64,000 nt of DNA from Dicyema japonicum (GCA_011109175.1 RDEW01000005.1:1800324-1864323), one strand, 5' to 3'. Positions 42,640-53,645 are shown, numbered from the stretch's first letter. The notes: generated by a model from the sequence alone, not told the origin. Translations and numbers: made by a program.

Positions 42640-44390
42640 TTTATCCTTCCACTTGTCTTGCGTGAACTGCTTATTAGCTCTGTATTTCTTCCCTTAAGCC
42701 TTTTCCTAGTGTGCTTGTGAAGCAGTAGAAAGGTAAGATGTCTTAGAGAAATTATCAAAGATACAGTAGGATGTGTATTCATAGATCTCTCAAAAACAGG
42801 ATCTTTGTTCAACTGGATTAAATTTTTTATATTTTTTAAAGCTGAGTTTTGTAATTGTAATTTTTTGTAGGAAATTGAGTGCCGTGTTAAAGCCCAGATT
42901 TACAATCAGGACCAGTCCTTAGGCATAGTTAGCCGAATCAAAAACATTGTAGATGTGTTCTCTGTACCCGTGGTCATTGAATTAGTGTTCAGTCATTCAT
43001 TCAGGCGGTCAAGCATATGTTACAATTTTCGGTAACTCTCAGCACGCTTTTTTCTATGTTTGCTAGAATGATATCGTCTGTAAGAGAGAGTTAATGAATT
43101 CGAGTCGGAATTGATTGATAGATCAAACAAAGAGGGATTAAACAGTGACAATGACAAGGGGTCCTGCCATGATCCTGTTAAAGTTTATTGAGGTTGTCGA
43201 CTTTCTAATTAAGATTTCTGGGTATTGAGTCAATAGAGCAGATTTTGTGGTATTGCCTTGTGAATGTCAATAGAGCAAATTAAAGTTTTGTGATGGCTAG
43301 GCTTAGAGAAAGTGATTAGATCTCGACAACATCTTGGTTATATAACTGAGTTAGAGGTATAGGGGTACGAAAGTCCAATTTCTTCACGACAGTTGCTATT
43401 ATTTCATCTGGTCTGTTGGAGTAAGTTTTTTCCCCTGTTTGATGGCATTTTCAATATCTGTAAGTGAGAAAGTGATTAGGTCGCGAAGTCATCTTGGCTT
43501 CAGGCAAAATAAAGGAGGGCCTTGATGCATAAAATTTCATGATTTCCTTTTTACTGTCTTCCAGTTCGTTACTCTTTACAGGATTTTTGACATCAAGAAG
43601 CCTGCTTCACATTTTAGATTAGGTTTTTCGGTCACTCAGAGCGGGAGTGAGGTTTATCTAGTTCTTTTATTTATTTTTCTGATACTGTCTTTGAGCTCAT
43701 TGTCGAGTTCTCTCGTTAACTTCCTTCGTGTTTGGACTTTTGAGATGATTTCTTTTATATAAATCTTAGTTTTGCAGTCAAATGATTTAGCAGAGGACTG
43801 GGCTGTCCTCTTGTGGATGTATAGTTTGTTGACCACTTATGGTTTTGCTGAAATATTTCACTGCATTATCAAGTGATTTGTAACTTTCTGAGTCTAATAC
43901 TGTGAGGAGGGTGAAGTAACATTCTGTAAGGTGTTCTCGTATTTGTTCGGTAGTCGGTAATGATAATAGGTTTTCAGTGATGAGAGTATAGACAGATGGA
44001 AGGAGTTTTGGCTTTTAAATCAGGTCGGGTGGTTGAGCTGGTGGTGTTCTCTATTCGTCGAACAAGAGTAATAATTCATCCTCCGCAGCCAGAAGGTCGA
44101 TTCTCTGATGATGACATAGCCTGTAAATGTCGGCGTGGAAGAAGAGACAGTTAGCTTCGTCTCTTATAAAGAGGCATCATCAATGATGTTTTCTTTAGGA
44201 AATTTATGAGATCAATTACTTTTCATTCCACTCCGTTGACATTCATTGAATAATGGATAAAGATTATGGTGGTCCCGGTTTTAGTTTGACGTCACAAAAA
44301 AGTTTCCACCAGATTGAGTCAATAGCATCAACAAGAATTTTGCTGTGAAGTTTAGTCCACAGTTGACAACACCAGAAACAGTAAACCACA
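42640..44390 (-). mobile_element. Strongly decayed LINE
   Basis: Near 43,260-43,290 the minus strand reads TICSIDIHKAIPQ (RT motif 2-like), near 43,070 LTDDIILANIEKS, a decayed YADD block, and near 43,020 CNICLTA. Upstream to 44,390 only scraps remain. Recognised by motif order rather than continuous similarity. Confidence 0.5.
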
Positions 44391-44399
44391 TGACGAGAG

Positions 44400-44640
44400 C
44401 TAAATTACAATTATTGCTGTTATTAACCCCAGGCTTACCATTGTAAGCCTAGCACAAGCAGTCATAACTAACTAATCCAAGGAAGGAACCAAAGGGAGAA
44501 CATCTGCTTGTGCCGTAGGTCCGCCCTCTTCCATTTTGTCCCACGTCCTACCGTCGCGGACATCATTTCATTCTTTAGCGGAATAGTTTTCATAATGCAA
44601 TCTTCATCAGAGGGTTTGGTCAGGGTTTGGTAAATTACAA
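44400..44640. repeat. Dispersed repeat A
   Basis: Inverted relative to the copy at 20,020-20,290. On the minus strand it could encode CIMKTIPLKNEMMSATV, a phrase also visible in the 22.7-kb copy as PIMKTLPPKNEVISTTL. This shared peptide suggests that the repeat derives from a coding region. Confidence 0.65.
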
Positions 44641-44785
44641 TTAATAAATTATTGTGAGTAAATAATGACAAATAATAATTTATTAATTATTTATATTAAT
44701 TATTTATTTATTTGATTAAATTAATAAACTATTTAAAAAATAAAGTATTCTTATTTTGTGGTCATTATTTAATTTTCGACTATTT

Positions 44786-45247
44786 ATGTTGCAATTAACT
44801 ACTTTTGATGTGTTCCAAGCAATTTGTTCTACAAATCCTAACACCAGTCAACTCAAACCCCTTATAATAAAGATTGAGGAAATGATAAAAGAACGTTTAC
44901 CTTATCTTTCCCTTGTAAACCGTGGAGTGGACTCTCTGGCTGTTCCATTCCATAAAAAATTGGAAATGATACTCGAAAATGTTAATTCTGAGCATTTAAA
45001 TTCAGTCAATGGTTGTCTGCTTATGCTTATGGTATTCAGTCGGTCACTGGCAAATGCTAATCCTAATAATGTTGATGATATCGTGAGTGTGTTTGTATCT
45101 CATTTTAATTGCAATGAGGAATATGTTAATAATGTTGAGTCGAAGGGGGGTTGGCTTAGATTTTTAAAAGGTGCAGGACTTTTTATTGAAAATGAATCAA
45201 CGCTCTTATATTATGTGAGATGGCTAGGGTCTGTATTTAGAATTTAA
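44786..45247 (+). CDS. Possible Bcl-2-fold protein
   Basis: A single open exon of 153 codons from ATG 44,786 to TAA. The sequence is helical throughout and has the order expected for a Bcl-2 family member: a BH3-like LVNRGVDSLAVPFHKKLEMI near residue 42, a hydrophobic BH1/alpha-5-like NGCLLMLMVFSRSLANA near residue 77, and a BH2-like YVNNVESKGGWLRFLKG near residue 113. The spacing between the BH1-like and GGW segments (about 50 residues) equals that of MCL1. The Trp of BH1 is absent and the C-terminal anchor is weak. Bcl-2 proteins regulate mitochondrial outer-membrane permeability. Alternative: an unrelated helical protein. Confidence 0.4.
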   Translation: MLQLTTFDVFQAICSTNPNTSQLKPLIIKIEEMIKERLPYLSLVNRGVDSLAVPFHKKLEMILENVNSEHLNSVNGCLLMLMVFSRSLANANPNNVDDIVSVFVSHFNCNEEYVNNVESKGGWLRFLKGAGLFIENESTLLYYVRWLGSVFRI

Positions 45248-45439
45248 TTTATTTTAATAAATTTTTATTTTGTTTGTTATTTTGTTAAGGATTTTATTAA
45301 ATTGGCTATTTTAAGTAATTGTCTTGTGACGTCATAATTTGCGGTTTTGCCGTAACAGCGGTATTATCGATTATTCTTTAATGTTCTTGACTTATTTTTT
45401 CGGACGTGTAATTTCTTATCACAAATAAATAAATAATTA

Positions 45440-46760
45440 ACACATCCAAACTGATTCACAAATTCGAAATATTAGGGCATCTCTCAACACAAGCCTCCAG
45501 GATATTGTCCCTCCTTAGACTATTGACGGCGTTCTTGATGTCCAGTTTGACCAGGACATGCCCCGGGAATCTTCTATCCTGCTGTTTATGAATGTCCTCA
45601 CTGAATGACAGCGGCCTCGCATCCCAAGCGAATATTGACACCTACTCGAGGGGAAATCAAGAATTATGTGACGAGTCGAATAAAATGTCTGGAGGTAATT
45701 TTAGCAGCCAGTCTTCTGAAGACAAACCGACCGCAACTGGTCGTACTCCGCCGCCTTTCTTATACAAGGCTATCAAATTGGCGGAGAACAGGACATGGCG
45801 GATACGAAGATCTGGTCTCCTATGGACAAAGAGGTAGATCTTCAGGTAGCCAGGTCTCATTCCGTCGAGCCCGGCACTGCTACTAGGGGCAAAATTCTGT
45901 ATTGCGAGAGAACTTCATCGTTTGATGTAATCATGGGACTTACTCCGGATGGAGGGCGACTGGGCGTAGGTTTTTGGGGTTGCAGTGGATGCTTGTTCAG
46001 TAAAATATTGTAGGCGTCTGGAGTCGGTTTTCGTGTCCACTTGAGGAAAGTGCCCTGATGGCTGCGCGGGTACCACCTTCGATTAACTTCGACCGAACTG
46101 TCTCTCTTGAGACGGAGCACTTCGACTTCCTCGTTATGACCACGTGTCTCTCTTGTACAATTAGAAGCCATGGGACAACTGGGGATGTGAATACCTCCCA
46201 AAAAAGAACGAATATTGGTCCTCATGGTGGTAGCAAGAGACTCCTTTCCGTGACCATCTCGATCAAGTCCCAATGTGGAAGGCGCAAAACTGAATAAGCG
46301 CATCCAATAATGTACTGCGTTAGTCCGAAGAGCATCTTCGATCGTTTTGGAAAGGGCCTCCGCAGCGACAGGTCGTACGACCTTGAGAATCTCACAGGGA
46401 TTGTCCGTGAAGAACGTAATTCAGAGATGAGGGGTAAACGTTTCAGGTTGGTGGGCAATTAACGAGAGAGTTAACATTGTGCGGGCACGAGAACCTCCCT
46501 ACATAGGCCGAGGCATGACTGGCAGTGCCATACTCCAAGCATCGCTGCGGCTTGGGATAGCTTGATACACCCGAGGTGGAAAAAATCTTCACAAAGAGAG
46601 CAGGAGATCCCACGCTTCCGAGTTTTGACAAGCCGACAGAACGAACAAATCTCAGTTGACTTGGCTGGCACCTTTTTCATCGACGTGGGAACGTTCTTTT
46701 CATGTGTTTTCTCACTACAGGAATAATCATAACAACGACCGTCCACAACAACACGTATTT
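45440..46760 (-). mobile_element. Retroelement with PHD finger and RPVAVG-type RT
   Basis: Minus strand from 46,746: a C4HC3 PHD finger, CSFCRLVKTRKRGISCSLCE then FFHLGCIKLSQ and WHCQSC (all eight ligands visible), a long linker in broken frames (LRLKRDSSVEVNRRWYPR, WTRKPTPDAYNILLNK), RT motif 1 region RIRHVLFSANLIALYKKGGG followed by VRPVAVGLSSEDW, and VKLDIKNAVNSLRRD near 45,500. PHD-type fingers occur at the N-terminus of several non-LTR families. The RT is the type seen at 33-34 kb. The element is cut at about 45,440, before the catalytic aspartates. Confidence 0.7.
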
Positions 46761-46769
46761 AATATTAAT

Positions 46770-46985
46770 TTATTCAAAGTAAACATTAGCCCAGGGTCAT
46801 CTGTAGCCGCCTTGACTGCGTGGCTATTCCATCTCAGGATTGTAAGCGAGATTCGCTTAAATAGGCAGCAGCGCTCATAGGGATTTCGTGTTCGTGTAGA
46901 AATCCGCTTCGAAGCCACATGTTTACTGAATGTCATGAGAGGGCTGTACGTGATACCTTGATAAATGCTCGCAGATCCTTCTGCT
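46770..46985. repeat. Dispersed repeat scrap
   Basis: GATTGTAAGCGAGATTCGCT, AAATAG and TCGTGTAGAAATCCG recur in the same order at 22,190-22,245. Short and diverged. Confidence 0.45.
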
Positions 46986-46987
46986 TT

Positions 46988-47196
46988 CTAAAGGATCGAC
47001 TTCGTAGAGTTCTCAACATTGACTTTAGCCCTATCGGCCTTGCTTGTAATAACTGATGTTATAGAACTTCCAGCATTCGCCTTGTCCTCAAATTTACATG
47101 CAATAGCAGCTGCAGGATGCTTCTTCGCTACAACTCTTCGTTTTTTTACTTTTTTCTTTCAATTTTTTCCTCTTTAATATTTTTCACACGAGCCAT
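46988..47196 (-). CDS. Small Lys-rich protein (one-base frame break)
   Basis: The minus strand starts MARVKNIKEEKIERKK and, one base out of frame, continues KKRRVVAKKHPAAAIACKFE, DKANAGSSITSVITSKADRA and ends near a TAG at 46,988-46,990. The frame change falls in GAAAAAAG (about 47,149), an A-run of six that would need seven. The composition (very basic N-terminal helix) resembles small nucleolar or ribosome-assembly factors, but I do not recognise the family. It could alternatively be the first part of the PHD-type retroelement just downstream on the same strand. Confidence 0.35.
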
Positions 47197-47579
47197 TCAA
47201 ATCGTTTCGAAATATCAAATAAAATCCACACGTGGCGTCATAAGTTCACCAGACTATACACTGATTATTCTTCCTCAATGAGGTCTTGGAGATACGCTCC
47301 CTTCTAGCTCATTTGAAGGTTAACACTGCCCTTATTCAAGACTCGAAGCTCTCTAGAACATCCCTCACCCTTTTTCTGCAGGCTATTGAGTACTTTGAAA
47401 AAAACTGGACAAGAAGTCTCGGATTATTGTCTCCTTTCAGAGCGGCGACAGGGCTTTATTTCATTTTCTTGTAAATGGAGATAATATAGGTCGATTTTAT
47501 TCATAAAAGATTTTATTATTATTTTAGAATCTATTATTTTTAAATGATCTCCTTGTAACATCAAAGATACCTCGTGGCG

Positions 47580-47885
47580 TAATGTGGTGATTAGTGGCTA
47601 ATTGGCTGAAGCTTCTGTTTGTTCGTCTGTTCCCCTTCTCTCTTCCTATTAAAGTGGCGTCATGTGATCCACCTGTCTAGTGGCGCCCAGTGCCAAGCCG
47701 GCACGAAAAATGATCATTTGCTCTCCCCCACTCCACTGGAGAGGTTTCCACAAATGCAAGTATGGACGTCTTTTACCCTTTATGTTGATTTCGGATGGAC
47801 TCTGTTTCTGTAGAAGTGAAACACTCTACACTTAATTACTTAACTTCTTTCTCGGTGTATCCGGGGTTAATAAATAAATCAAAGA
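47580..47885 (+). repeat. Dispersed repeat B, full copy
   Basis: About 300 bp, close to 22,835-23,140. It begins with tRNA-like GTGGTGATTAGTGGCTAATT and ends TTCTTTCTCGGTGTATCCGG then TTAATAAATAAAT. With no coding capacity, this is either a SINE or a LINE 3' end; the presence of a possible box A (TTAGTGGCTAATTGG) favours a SINE. Confidence 0.7.
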
Positions 47886-47899
47886 TACCTTAAAGTAGT

Positions 47900-48545
47900 C
47901 TTAATCTCTACTAACCTCATTAAGTTTTGAAAAAACCAACTCAACATTTATTCCCATTTTGTCGATTCTTAGACGGATGGAATCATTGGTGAGTTGAATT
48001 TTTTTATGATTTCCGATGATTCGAGACCACAACATCCGATAATATCAATTTCAGTGATGATTATCACGACTATCAAATCGTATAAGAACAGTCTGTCTTC
48101 CAGACCAATTCAGATATTTTATAGGCTTACAATTTTTCTAAAAAATTATTGAAAGGACATTCGGTTCAGTCAGTATTGACGAATCAAAATGTCGAAATCA
48201 GAGTTGACACGTCGATTATGACAGAAACAAAATTCCAATTTAATAAGCCTGATATTTTTGTTTACGACAAAATAAAGAAGAAAGTAACCTTAATCAAAGT
48301 GGGCATTACCTCACAAGACCGACTAAAGCAAGTTGAAGTGAGAAACTTCACAAATTTGACTTGCATGCAAACGAACTTTCGCTGCTCTATAAATGCCAAG
48401 TGAAGATTATTCCAGTGATTTTGACATGGGATGGAGTTGTCTCAAGATGTTTCAAGAATCATATGGATAAATGAATGTCCCGGATTCCTTGTTTGTTTGT
48501 CCAAGACAGATTGATTTCCCATGACGTACAGGCATAGCTGAAAGA
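47900..48545 (+). mobile_element. Retroelement fragment with restriction-like endonuclease domain
   Basis: The plus frame 48,149-48,403 contains KPDIFVYDKIKKKVTLIKVG and ITSQDRLKQVEV, aligned with the domain at 17,007-17,315 (KPDIVVHDKESGQVLIIEVG, ITSQNRLQTVEV). The catalytic Glu of IEVG is Lys here, so the nuclease would be inactive. The frame then breaks. Confidence 0.7.
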
Positions 48546-49145
48546 TGGCTTAATGAATTGTTTTTTACAACAATTTCAAATCTGGGAATAAAATTTTAAT
48601 GCCACCGAAAATAGTTTTGATTATCCCTAGCTCTCTTGAGCAGCTTCCAGAGACAGCGTCGACGTGAGATGAAAAGGACATGTGTGTGTCGAAGGTGATC
48701 CCAAGATTTTCAGTTTCTTCGTGAAAGGTATTTTTGTCTGGTTGATATTCCACTGTCATTTGTCCAAGTCGTTTGTCTGAGGTAAATAAGGACGAAGATG
48801 ATTTTTCAGTAGATATATCAAGCCGGTTATAATTTAGCCAATTTGAATCTTGTGAAGGGTATTCTTATAGTCTTTCTGATGCCTTTAGGAGATCTTGATT
48901 GCGGGATCCAACTAGTAGGTCATCAGCATATGATAGGATAAAATCGTCTTTATTATCGGGTTGCGGTAAATCGGACATGTATAAATTAAATAAGGCGGGT
49001 GATAAAGGGGAACCTTGTGGGACACCATTGGGTAGTAATCTTGAAATTTATTTGGTCCCATTCATGTATACCCGGGCCCTTCTTCCATTTATGAAGTTAG
49101 CAAGCCAAAGTTTTATATTGGGGTTGACGAGGAGAACAAACAATT
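48545..49145 (-). mobile_element. LINE reverse transcriptase fragment (jockey-like)
   Basis: Minus strand: NPNIKLWLANFINGRRARVY, LLPNGVPQGSPLSPALFNLY, DDFILSYADDLLVGSRNQD, LNYNRLDISTEKSSSSLFTS, and NLGITFDTHMSFSSHVDAVS. This is the canonical RT order, with NGVPQGSPLSP and YADD intact. It is truncated at both ends by other sequence. Confidence 0.8.
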
Positions 49146-49149
49146 GACT

Positions 49150-49570
49150 TGTTATAAACAAATATAAATTTGTTTTTTTAGTAATTTTTATTATAAAATT
49201 ATTTTTTCCATATTATTTAGCTTTTTAAGAAGATTTTCATTTTTGGGGAATTTTTGTCCTATTTCAGGGTCGAACTTCACTACATTACGTCTTCTCGTGT
49301 AATGACTGTCCCTGATATTTTTTATACGGCAAAATGAAGAATGAGGTTGTGATCATTACTGGAATCATATCTACGATTTACTCGATAGAGAAACTTTAGA
49401 GTTGACTATAATACTTATATCCCCACATGTGCAGCCAAAAAAACAATCCACCTTTTTGATTGCTAGCCGGTGATTTCTAAAAATCCAGAATGTACCATCT
49501 CACATTGTGGGGCTTCTGTTTAGGTGATAACCTCTAACAATCCAGTTCGAATCGTTCACAGCCTGCTAGT
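49150..49570. other. Spacer or distal part of the eIF3k-like gene
   Basis: On the minus strand, QAVNDSNWIVRGY near 49,545 could be a last exon of the eIF3k-like gene behind a 35-nt intron, but this is weak. Otherwise nothing is recognised. Confidence 0.25.
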
Positions 49571-49920
49571 TTATGTGGAAAACTTCATCTCATTCACTAC
49601 TAATTTATCTGATCCATATTTAGTCAGCCAATTGATCGGGAAATTGAACTGGCGAGGTTGTTCTGGTGCACTATGTCATAACCCAGTACATTAAAGGTGA
49701 ATACCTCTCGTGTAACATCAGATACGCCGGAAATATCGAATACATCAATGTGTCGGTTAGAATTCAGCCAAAATTGTAGAAATTTGTACAAGTCTGTCTT
49801 TTCGAGGAACAAGCAAAGCCCCACCCACTCGTCTACAGTGTGGACATCATCCATCTCTGTGTAAAAAGACCTTTCTACTGTCCCTGGATCTTCAAGACAT
49901 TTCATAAATGTAAATCCCAA
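49571..49920 (-). CDS. EIF3K: eIF3 subunit k-like, C-terminal half only
   Basis: A minus-strand frame of about 98 codons reads LGFTFMKCLE, VDEWVGLCLFLEKTDLYKFL, QFWLNSNRHIDVFDISGVSD and VTREVFTFNVL. This parallels the PCI-containing half of eIF3k (DFTLCKCM, ILYLGDLLETCHFQAFWQAL, ITGFEDSVRKFI). Removing a 20-nt GT-AG intron (about 49,658-49,677) leads to INWLTKYGSDKL, which matches the family's WMSKYGW block. eIF3k is an accessory subunit of the eIF3 translation initiation complex. No N-terminal half was found upstream: 50,090-50,310 is repeat sequence. The gene may therefore be truncated by insertion, or have exons I failed to see. Confidence 0.5.
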
Positions 49921-49929
49921 ACTAATGAA

Positions 49930-50310
49930 ACAGACAAAACCTGATAAAAAAGAGCAACGAAAATAAAACTAGGATAACTAACAATAATATCAAATCATCA
50001 CAAAACTGAACCTCATTTACCAATATAAAATACAGCACCTTCAACAACAACAATTAACTATAGAGTTAAGAGTTTTCTGGAGGGTATTAAATCTCACTCC
50101 TACCTTAAGGCTTGGACTCCATATCTGAAACCTTCCTCCTTTTTTAATTTTCTCAAAACGTTTCTCCCAGTTTTACAGCACCTTCTTGAGATCAATAATA
50201 CTTATAGTTTCACATGAACAGGACAAACACCAATAAACAGGCAAATCAAACCAAACGAATATCTTACAGATTTTCTTAGAAAAAATTAATTACTTGTCAC
50301 TGTAAACTGA
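49930..50310. repeat. Spacer with inverted repeat scrap
   Basis: 50,105-50,170 is the reverse complement of 14,345-14,410 (TTTTCTCAAAACGTTTCT). The rest is unassigned. Confidence 0.45.
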
Positions 50311-50314
50311 AATT

Positions 50315-51115
50315 GTGGAAATCGTACGCATGGGATCAAGATTGGAAGAGGGATGGAGACGTTCCAGAAAGCTCGGCTCCCTCCTCGGGGACAGTGAGGA
50401 CATAACCCTGAGAAAATTACTATCGACGGTCGCAGTGTACAGGATGAAGACGGATTGGTTGACTAACAGACCGGTAACGATCGCGCTTCGTTTGTGTCTC
50501 TATAATGCTTTCGTGAAGCCGATCCTGTTATATAACTCTTCTTGCTGGGGGACCTCGGTCTCAGAAACCAAAAATCTTAAGTCCTTACACCGAAGGCAAT
50601 TACGAATACTGCGTGAGGTACAATGGCCGACACGGATCAACAATGAAGCACTTTACCGAAAGTGCTCAATGCGACCTGTGACTAGGGATGTGGTGGAGGA
50701 CCGATGGAGACTGTTTGGACACGTCTTATGGATGGACTCCACATCACCTAAAAATTTGGCAGTGGAGGAATATTTTGCTGCAAATGAAAAAAAACTTCGG
50801 GGGCGCCCGCGTACTACGCCACCGGGGGTGCTGGATGAGGATCTCAAGGCAATCAACCGGAGGCTCGTAAGTGGGGAGAATCTGGATGCTAGAGAAGTTT
50901 GGCGTGTAACAGGGGAGTATGGACGAGATTGATCCGAAAAATCGCTTTAAGTGCGGCACGTGTGGAAATATAACAATTATGTTTCTACGATGGTTGCCTA
51001 TAATAATAATTATCACAATAAAATAAAAGCAGTCGCTTGTAATTAAGGATCACTTATGTAGACGATATCTCTTGTCCTCTATCTTTGGTTCCGGGGTTAA
51101 TAAATAAAATTAAAT
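50315..51115 (+). mobile_element. LINE C-terminal part and 3' tail
   Basis: The plus frame 50,315-50,932 is open for 205 codons: GSRLEEGWRRSRKLGSLLGD, LRLCLYNAFVKPILLYNSSC, SLHRRQLRILREVQWPTRIN, DVVEDRWRLFGHVLWMD and KKLRGRPRTTPPGVLDEDLK. This is the RT thumb and C-terminal region of the same clade as 24,353-24,706. The 3' end has TTTGGTTCCGGGGTTAATAA, then AATAAAATTAAAT. 5'-truncated. Confidence 0.8.
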
Positions 51116-51533
51116 CTAATTAAAAGCACTTCCGCGTTTCTTATAACCTTAGGGTTCGCCTATGCCTTACTCTAATAATTATGCAACAGTTGTGGTAGAG
51201 ATGGAAGATAAACTTCACATGACACAAGTATATATAAGCTTTCAAATCAAAGGGATTAAATCTGGCTACATCCAATATCAACAATAATTTTTTTCCATCT
51301 ATAGCAAAGTTGCAGTGTATTGCGAGTTATCAGACTAACGGTCCATGTGGCAGGTGCGGAATCCAAAAGTGGTGCAAGATCGAAAATATTATATGGTGGG
51401 TCTGAAATACATTTCAAATGTCGGCTTCACAAATTTTTTTTTAAAAAGAAAAAATCAAAAAAATAAAAATTTTAACTTTGATAAAAAAAATTAATTTTTA
51501 TATAAATTTTTTGGTATTTCAAACAATTCTAAA
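51116..51533. other. Unassigned interval
   Basis: The phrase VVVEMEDKLHMTQ on the plus strand near 51,195 is protein-like, and a 25-nt GT-AG segment follows, but the continuation (with a CGRCGIQKWC phrase) resembles no family I know. No firm gene. Confidence 0.25.
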
Positions 51534-51535
51534 TA

Positions 51536-53386
51536 CAGTACGACCCCATCCCAATAAAAGGCACCCTCTGTTTTGGCGGCGATTTTTTTAATAAATATTA
51601 TTTTGAATGATTTTTACATTTTTTTACATTTTTTGACCAATAGGAAGCCTAAATTTAAAATACAAAACTCCGCTTATTGGGACACTTTATCAATCGATAA
51701 TATTAAAATTTATTATTTCATTTTTATCTTAATTTAATTAATTCTAAAATATTTTTAAGCATGCCTGCGAAGCTCATTCGCCACCTGAAACAGAAAATTT
51801 CCGATTCTTTAGTGAAAGAAAATATGTCAGAAAGAAAAATTTGTCAATTATAAAATATTGGAAAAGGAACTGTCTCACGAATTAAAAAAGAAATCGGAAA
51901 AAGGGTTTCAAAAACACAAATATGCTCTGATGAACTCTCGAATCAGATTTTTCTATTCGAATTGATCGATTAGTATTCGAAGTCTTTAAAAATTTGAGAG
52001 AGGATGGTATTTCAGTTTCAGGATTTCTCCTCAAAGCAATTGCAAAAAATTGCAGCTAATCTTGACTTCAATGATTTCAAAGCATTAAATGGATGGTTGG
52101 ATCGATTTAAAAAACGCCATGAATTATTGTTCAAAGTAATTTCGGATGAAAAGAACTCGTGACAGAAATAAAGTCGAAGATTTTTTTAACGATTACGACA
52201 ATTTATTTGATAAATACAAGAAAAAAGATATTTCTAACTGCGACAAAACCTCTCTTTTTATTAAAAAATTCACGTAAATCACTTGTCTCTTCAAATGATG
52301 AATGTTGTGGTAAAATGAAAAGCAAAGAACGAGTTTCAGTTTTTTTATGCTGCAGTCTTAAAGGTGAGAAATCAAAGCCTCTTGGTATCGGGAAATTTAA
52401 ATCGCCAAGATGCTTAAAAAATATCAAACTGAGGATTATGGGGTATTAAAATGATGTGTCTTGACAATGTCAAGGAATGCTATTCGACCCTATTGAAGAT
52501 TAATGAGGCAAATAATTCCTTTTGTAGGAGAGCTTGGAGTCGAGCAACAACAACAACGATTGTCAATTGTTGGATGAAAATAAACAAACAGAGAACATGT
52601 TCGTGAAATTAATTCAAAAAAGCATCTGAATTAATTGATGGAACTTGAAATAAACGGAATTGAATATAATGGACTTTGTATAATGGAAATGATGACATTG
52701 AAGGGTTATGTTCAAAAGATTCAATAAGAATAATGGATAATCTCGAAACTTATTTAGTGAGGTGGCAAAGAACACTATGAATTCAGAATAAAAATTTCAA
52801 AGATTCTAAGAAATAAGTATAATACTGAGTTCAAAATAACTGATTATTTCTCATAAAATAAATCCTCTTTTTTTATCGAAACAACATATTTTGTTATTAA
52901 AAAATACAAATAATAGTTTTAAAATGTAAGAATTATTACCTTCTATATTTGGGGCACTCGTATTCCTTACCGACTTCTCCGTTCACTCTGGGATCTTTCA
53001 ATTGCAGAGGACTTGATCAACCTTACAAGAAACACCAACTAGTATGCGATCTAACTAAATATAACGTCTCTGTCTGCTGTCTACAAGAGACAAAAACGAC
53101 AGTACAATTCCACCTTTTTATCCTCCCGTCGGCCTGCCGACATTATGGTCTCGGATTTGCAGTCCATCAGGATTTGATTCACTACGCTACAAGGATGTGG
53201 ACAGCATCTGATATATAATGGAAATGGCGGACGACCGGACTACCTAGGAGAACTAGTGCGCAACAGAGGATCATGGTCGAAGCTAACGGCATAAGGGAAA
53301 CTTAACTAATTTTATTTTTCTCGGGAGTGCTTTTTAATTTAATAATAATTTGGGGCACTTTTCTATTGGACTTTTCGTACTGTAGT
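51536..53386 (+). mobile_element. pogo-type DNA transposon with nested LINE
   Basis: The left end CAGTACGACCCCATCCCAAT is flanked by TA and matched, inverted and diverged, by TATTGGACTTTTCGTACTG at the right end near 53,366-53,385. The plus strand encodes a broken pogo/jerky-type transposase: MPAKLIRHLKQKISDSLVKE with an HTH-like SERKICQL at 51,760, NIGKGTVSRIKKEIGK, a CENP-B-type DFKALNGWLDRFKKRHELLF near 52,075-52,135, FFNDYDNLFDKYKKKD near 52,180 and MMCLDNVKECY near 52,455. Many stops. A LINE piece is inserted at 52,959-53,347. Confidence 0.75.
52959..53347 (+). mobile_element. Short internally deleted LINE nested in the pogo element
   Basis: Flanking direct repeats ATTTGGGGCACT lie at 52,947-52,958 and 53,348-53,359. 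The insert codes at its 5' end for the start of an endonuclease-type LINE ORF (FTLGSFNCRGLDQPYKKHQL, KYNVSVCCLQETKTTVQ) and then passes directly into a 3'-end-like sequence, so most of the element is deleted. It is 389 bp long. Confidence 0.8.
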
Positions 53387-53469
53387 ACGGTTAATTGGTC
53401 GCAACGTTAAAGTAGTGCCAAACCTATATCGTTTAAAATGTCTTATCTTCCTTTTCTTGAACATTGACG

Positions 53470-53645
53470 ACGTGATGGACTCACGAGACGTATGAAACCC
53501 AAAGTTCTGAAAAAAATGAAGAATGGATGCAAGTAGGATCCGCGTTTGAATCAGCCAAAATTGAAAAACTTGGAGGATCACCTATCAGAAGCTGCATGCA
53601 CATAGGTTGTTAGTGTGATACTATGTATGTCGCTAATAATAAATA
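53470..53645 (+). mobile_element. tRNA-derived SINE (family 2), second copy
   Basis: Matches 7,040-7,215 over CAGCCAAAATTGAA, AACTTGGAGGATCA, TCAGAAGCTGCA and TATGTCGCTAATAATAA, with a box B-like GCGTTTGAATC. Confidence 0.6.

Noticed and set aside
50653-51016. Minus-strand frames opposite the LINE C-terminus
   Set aside because: They are complements of the RT C-terminal block WRLFGHVLWMD; no independent features.
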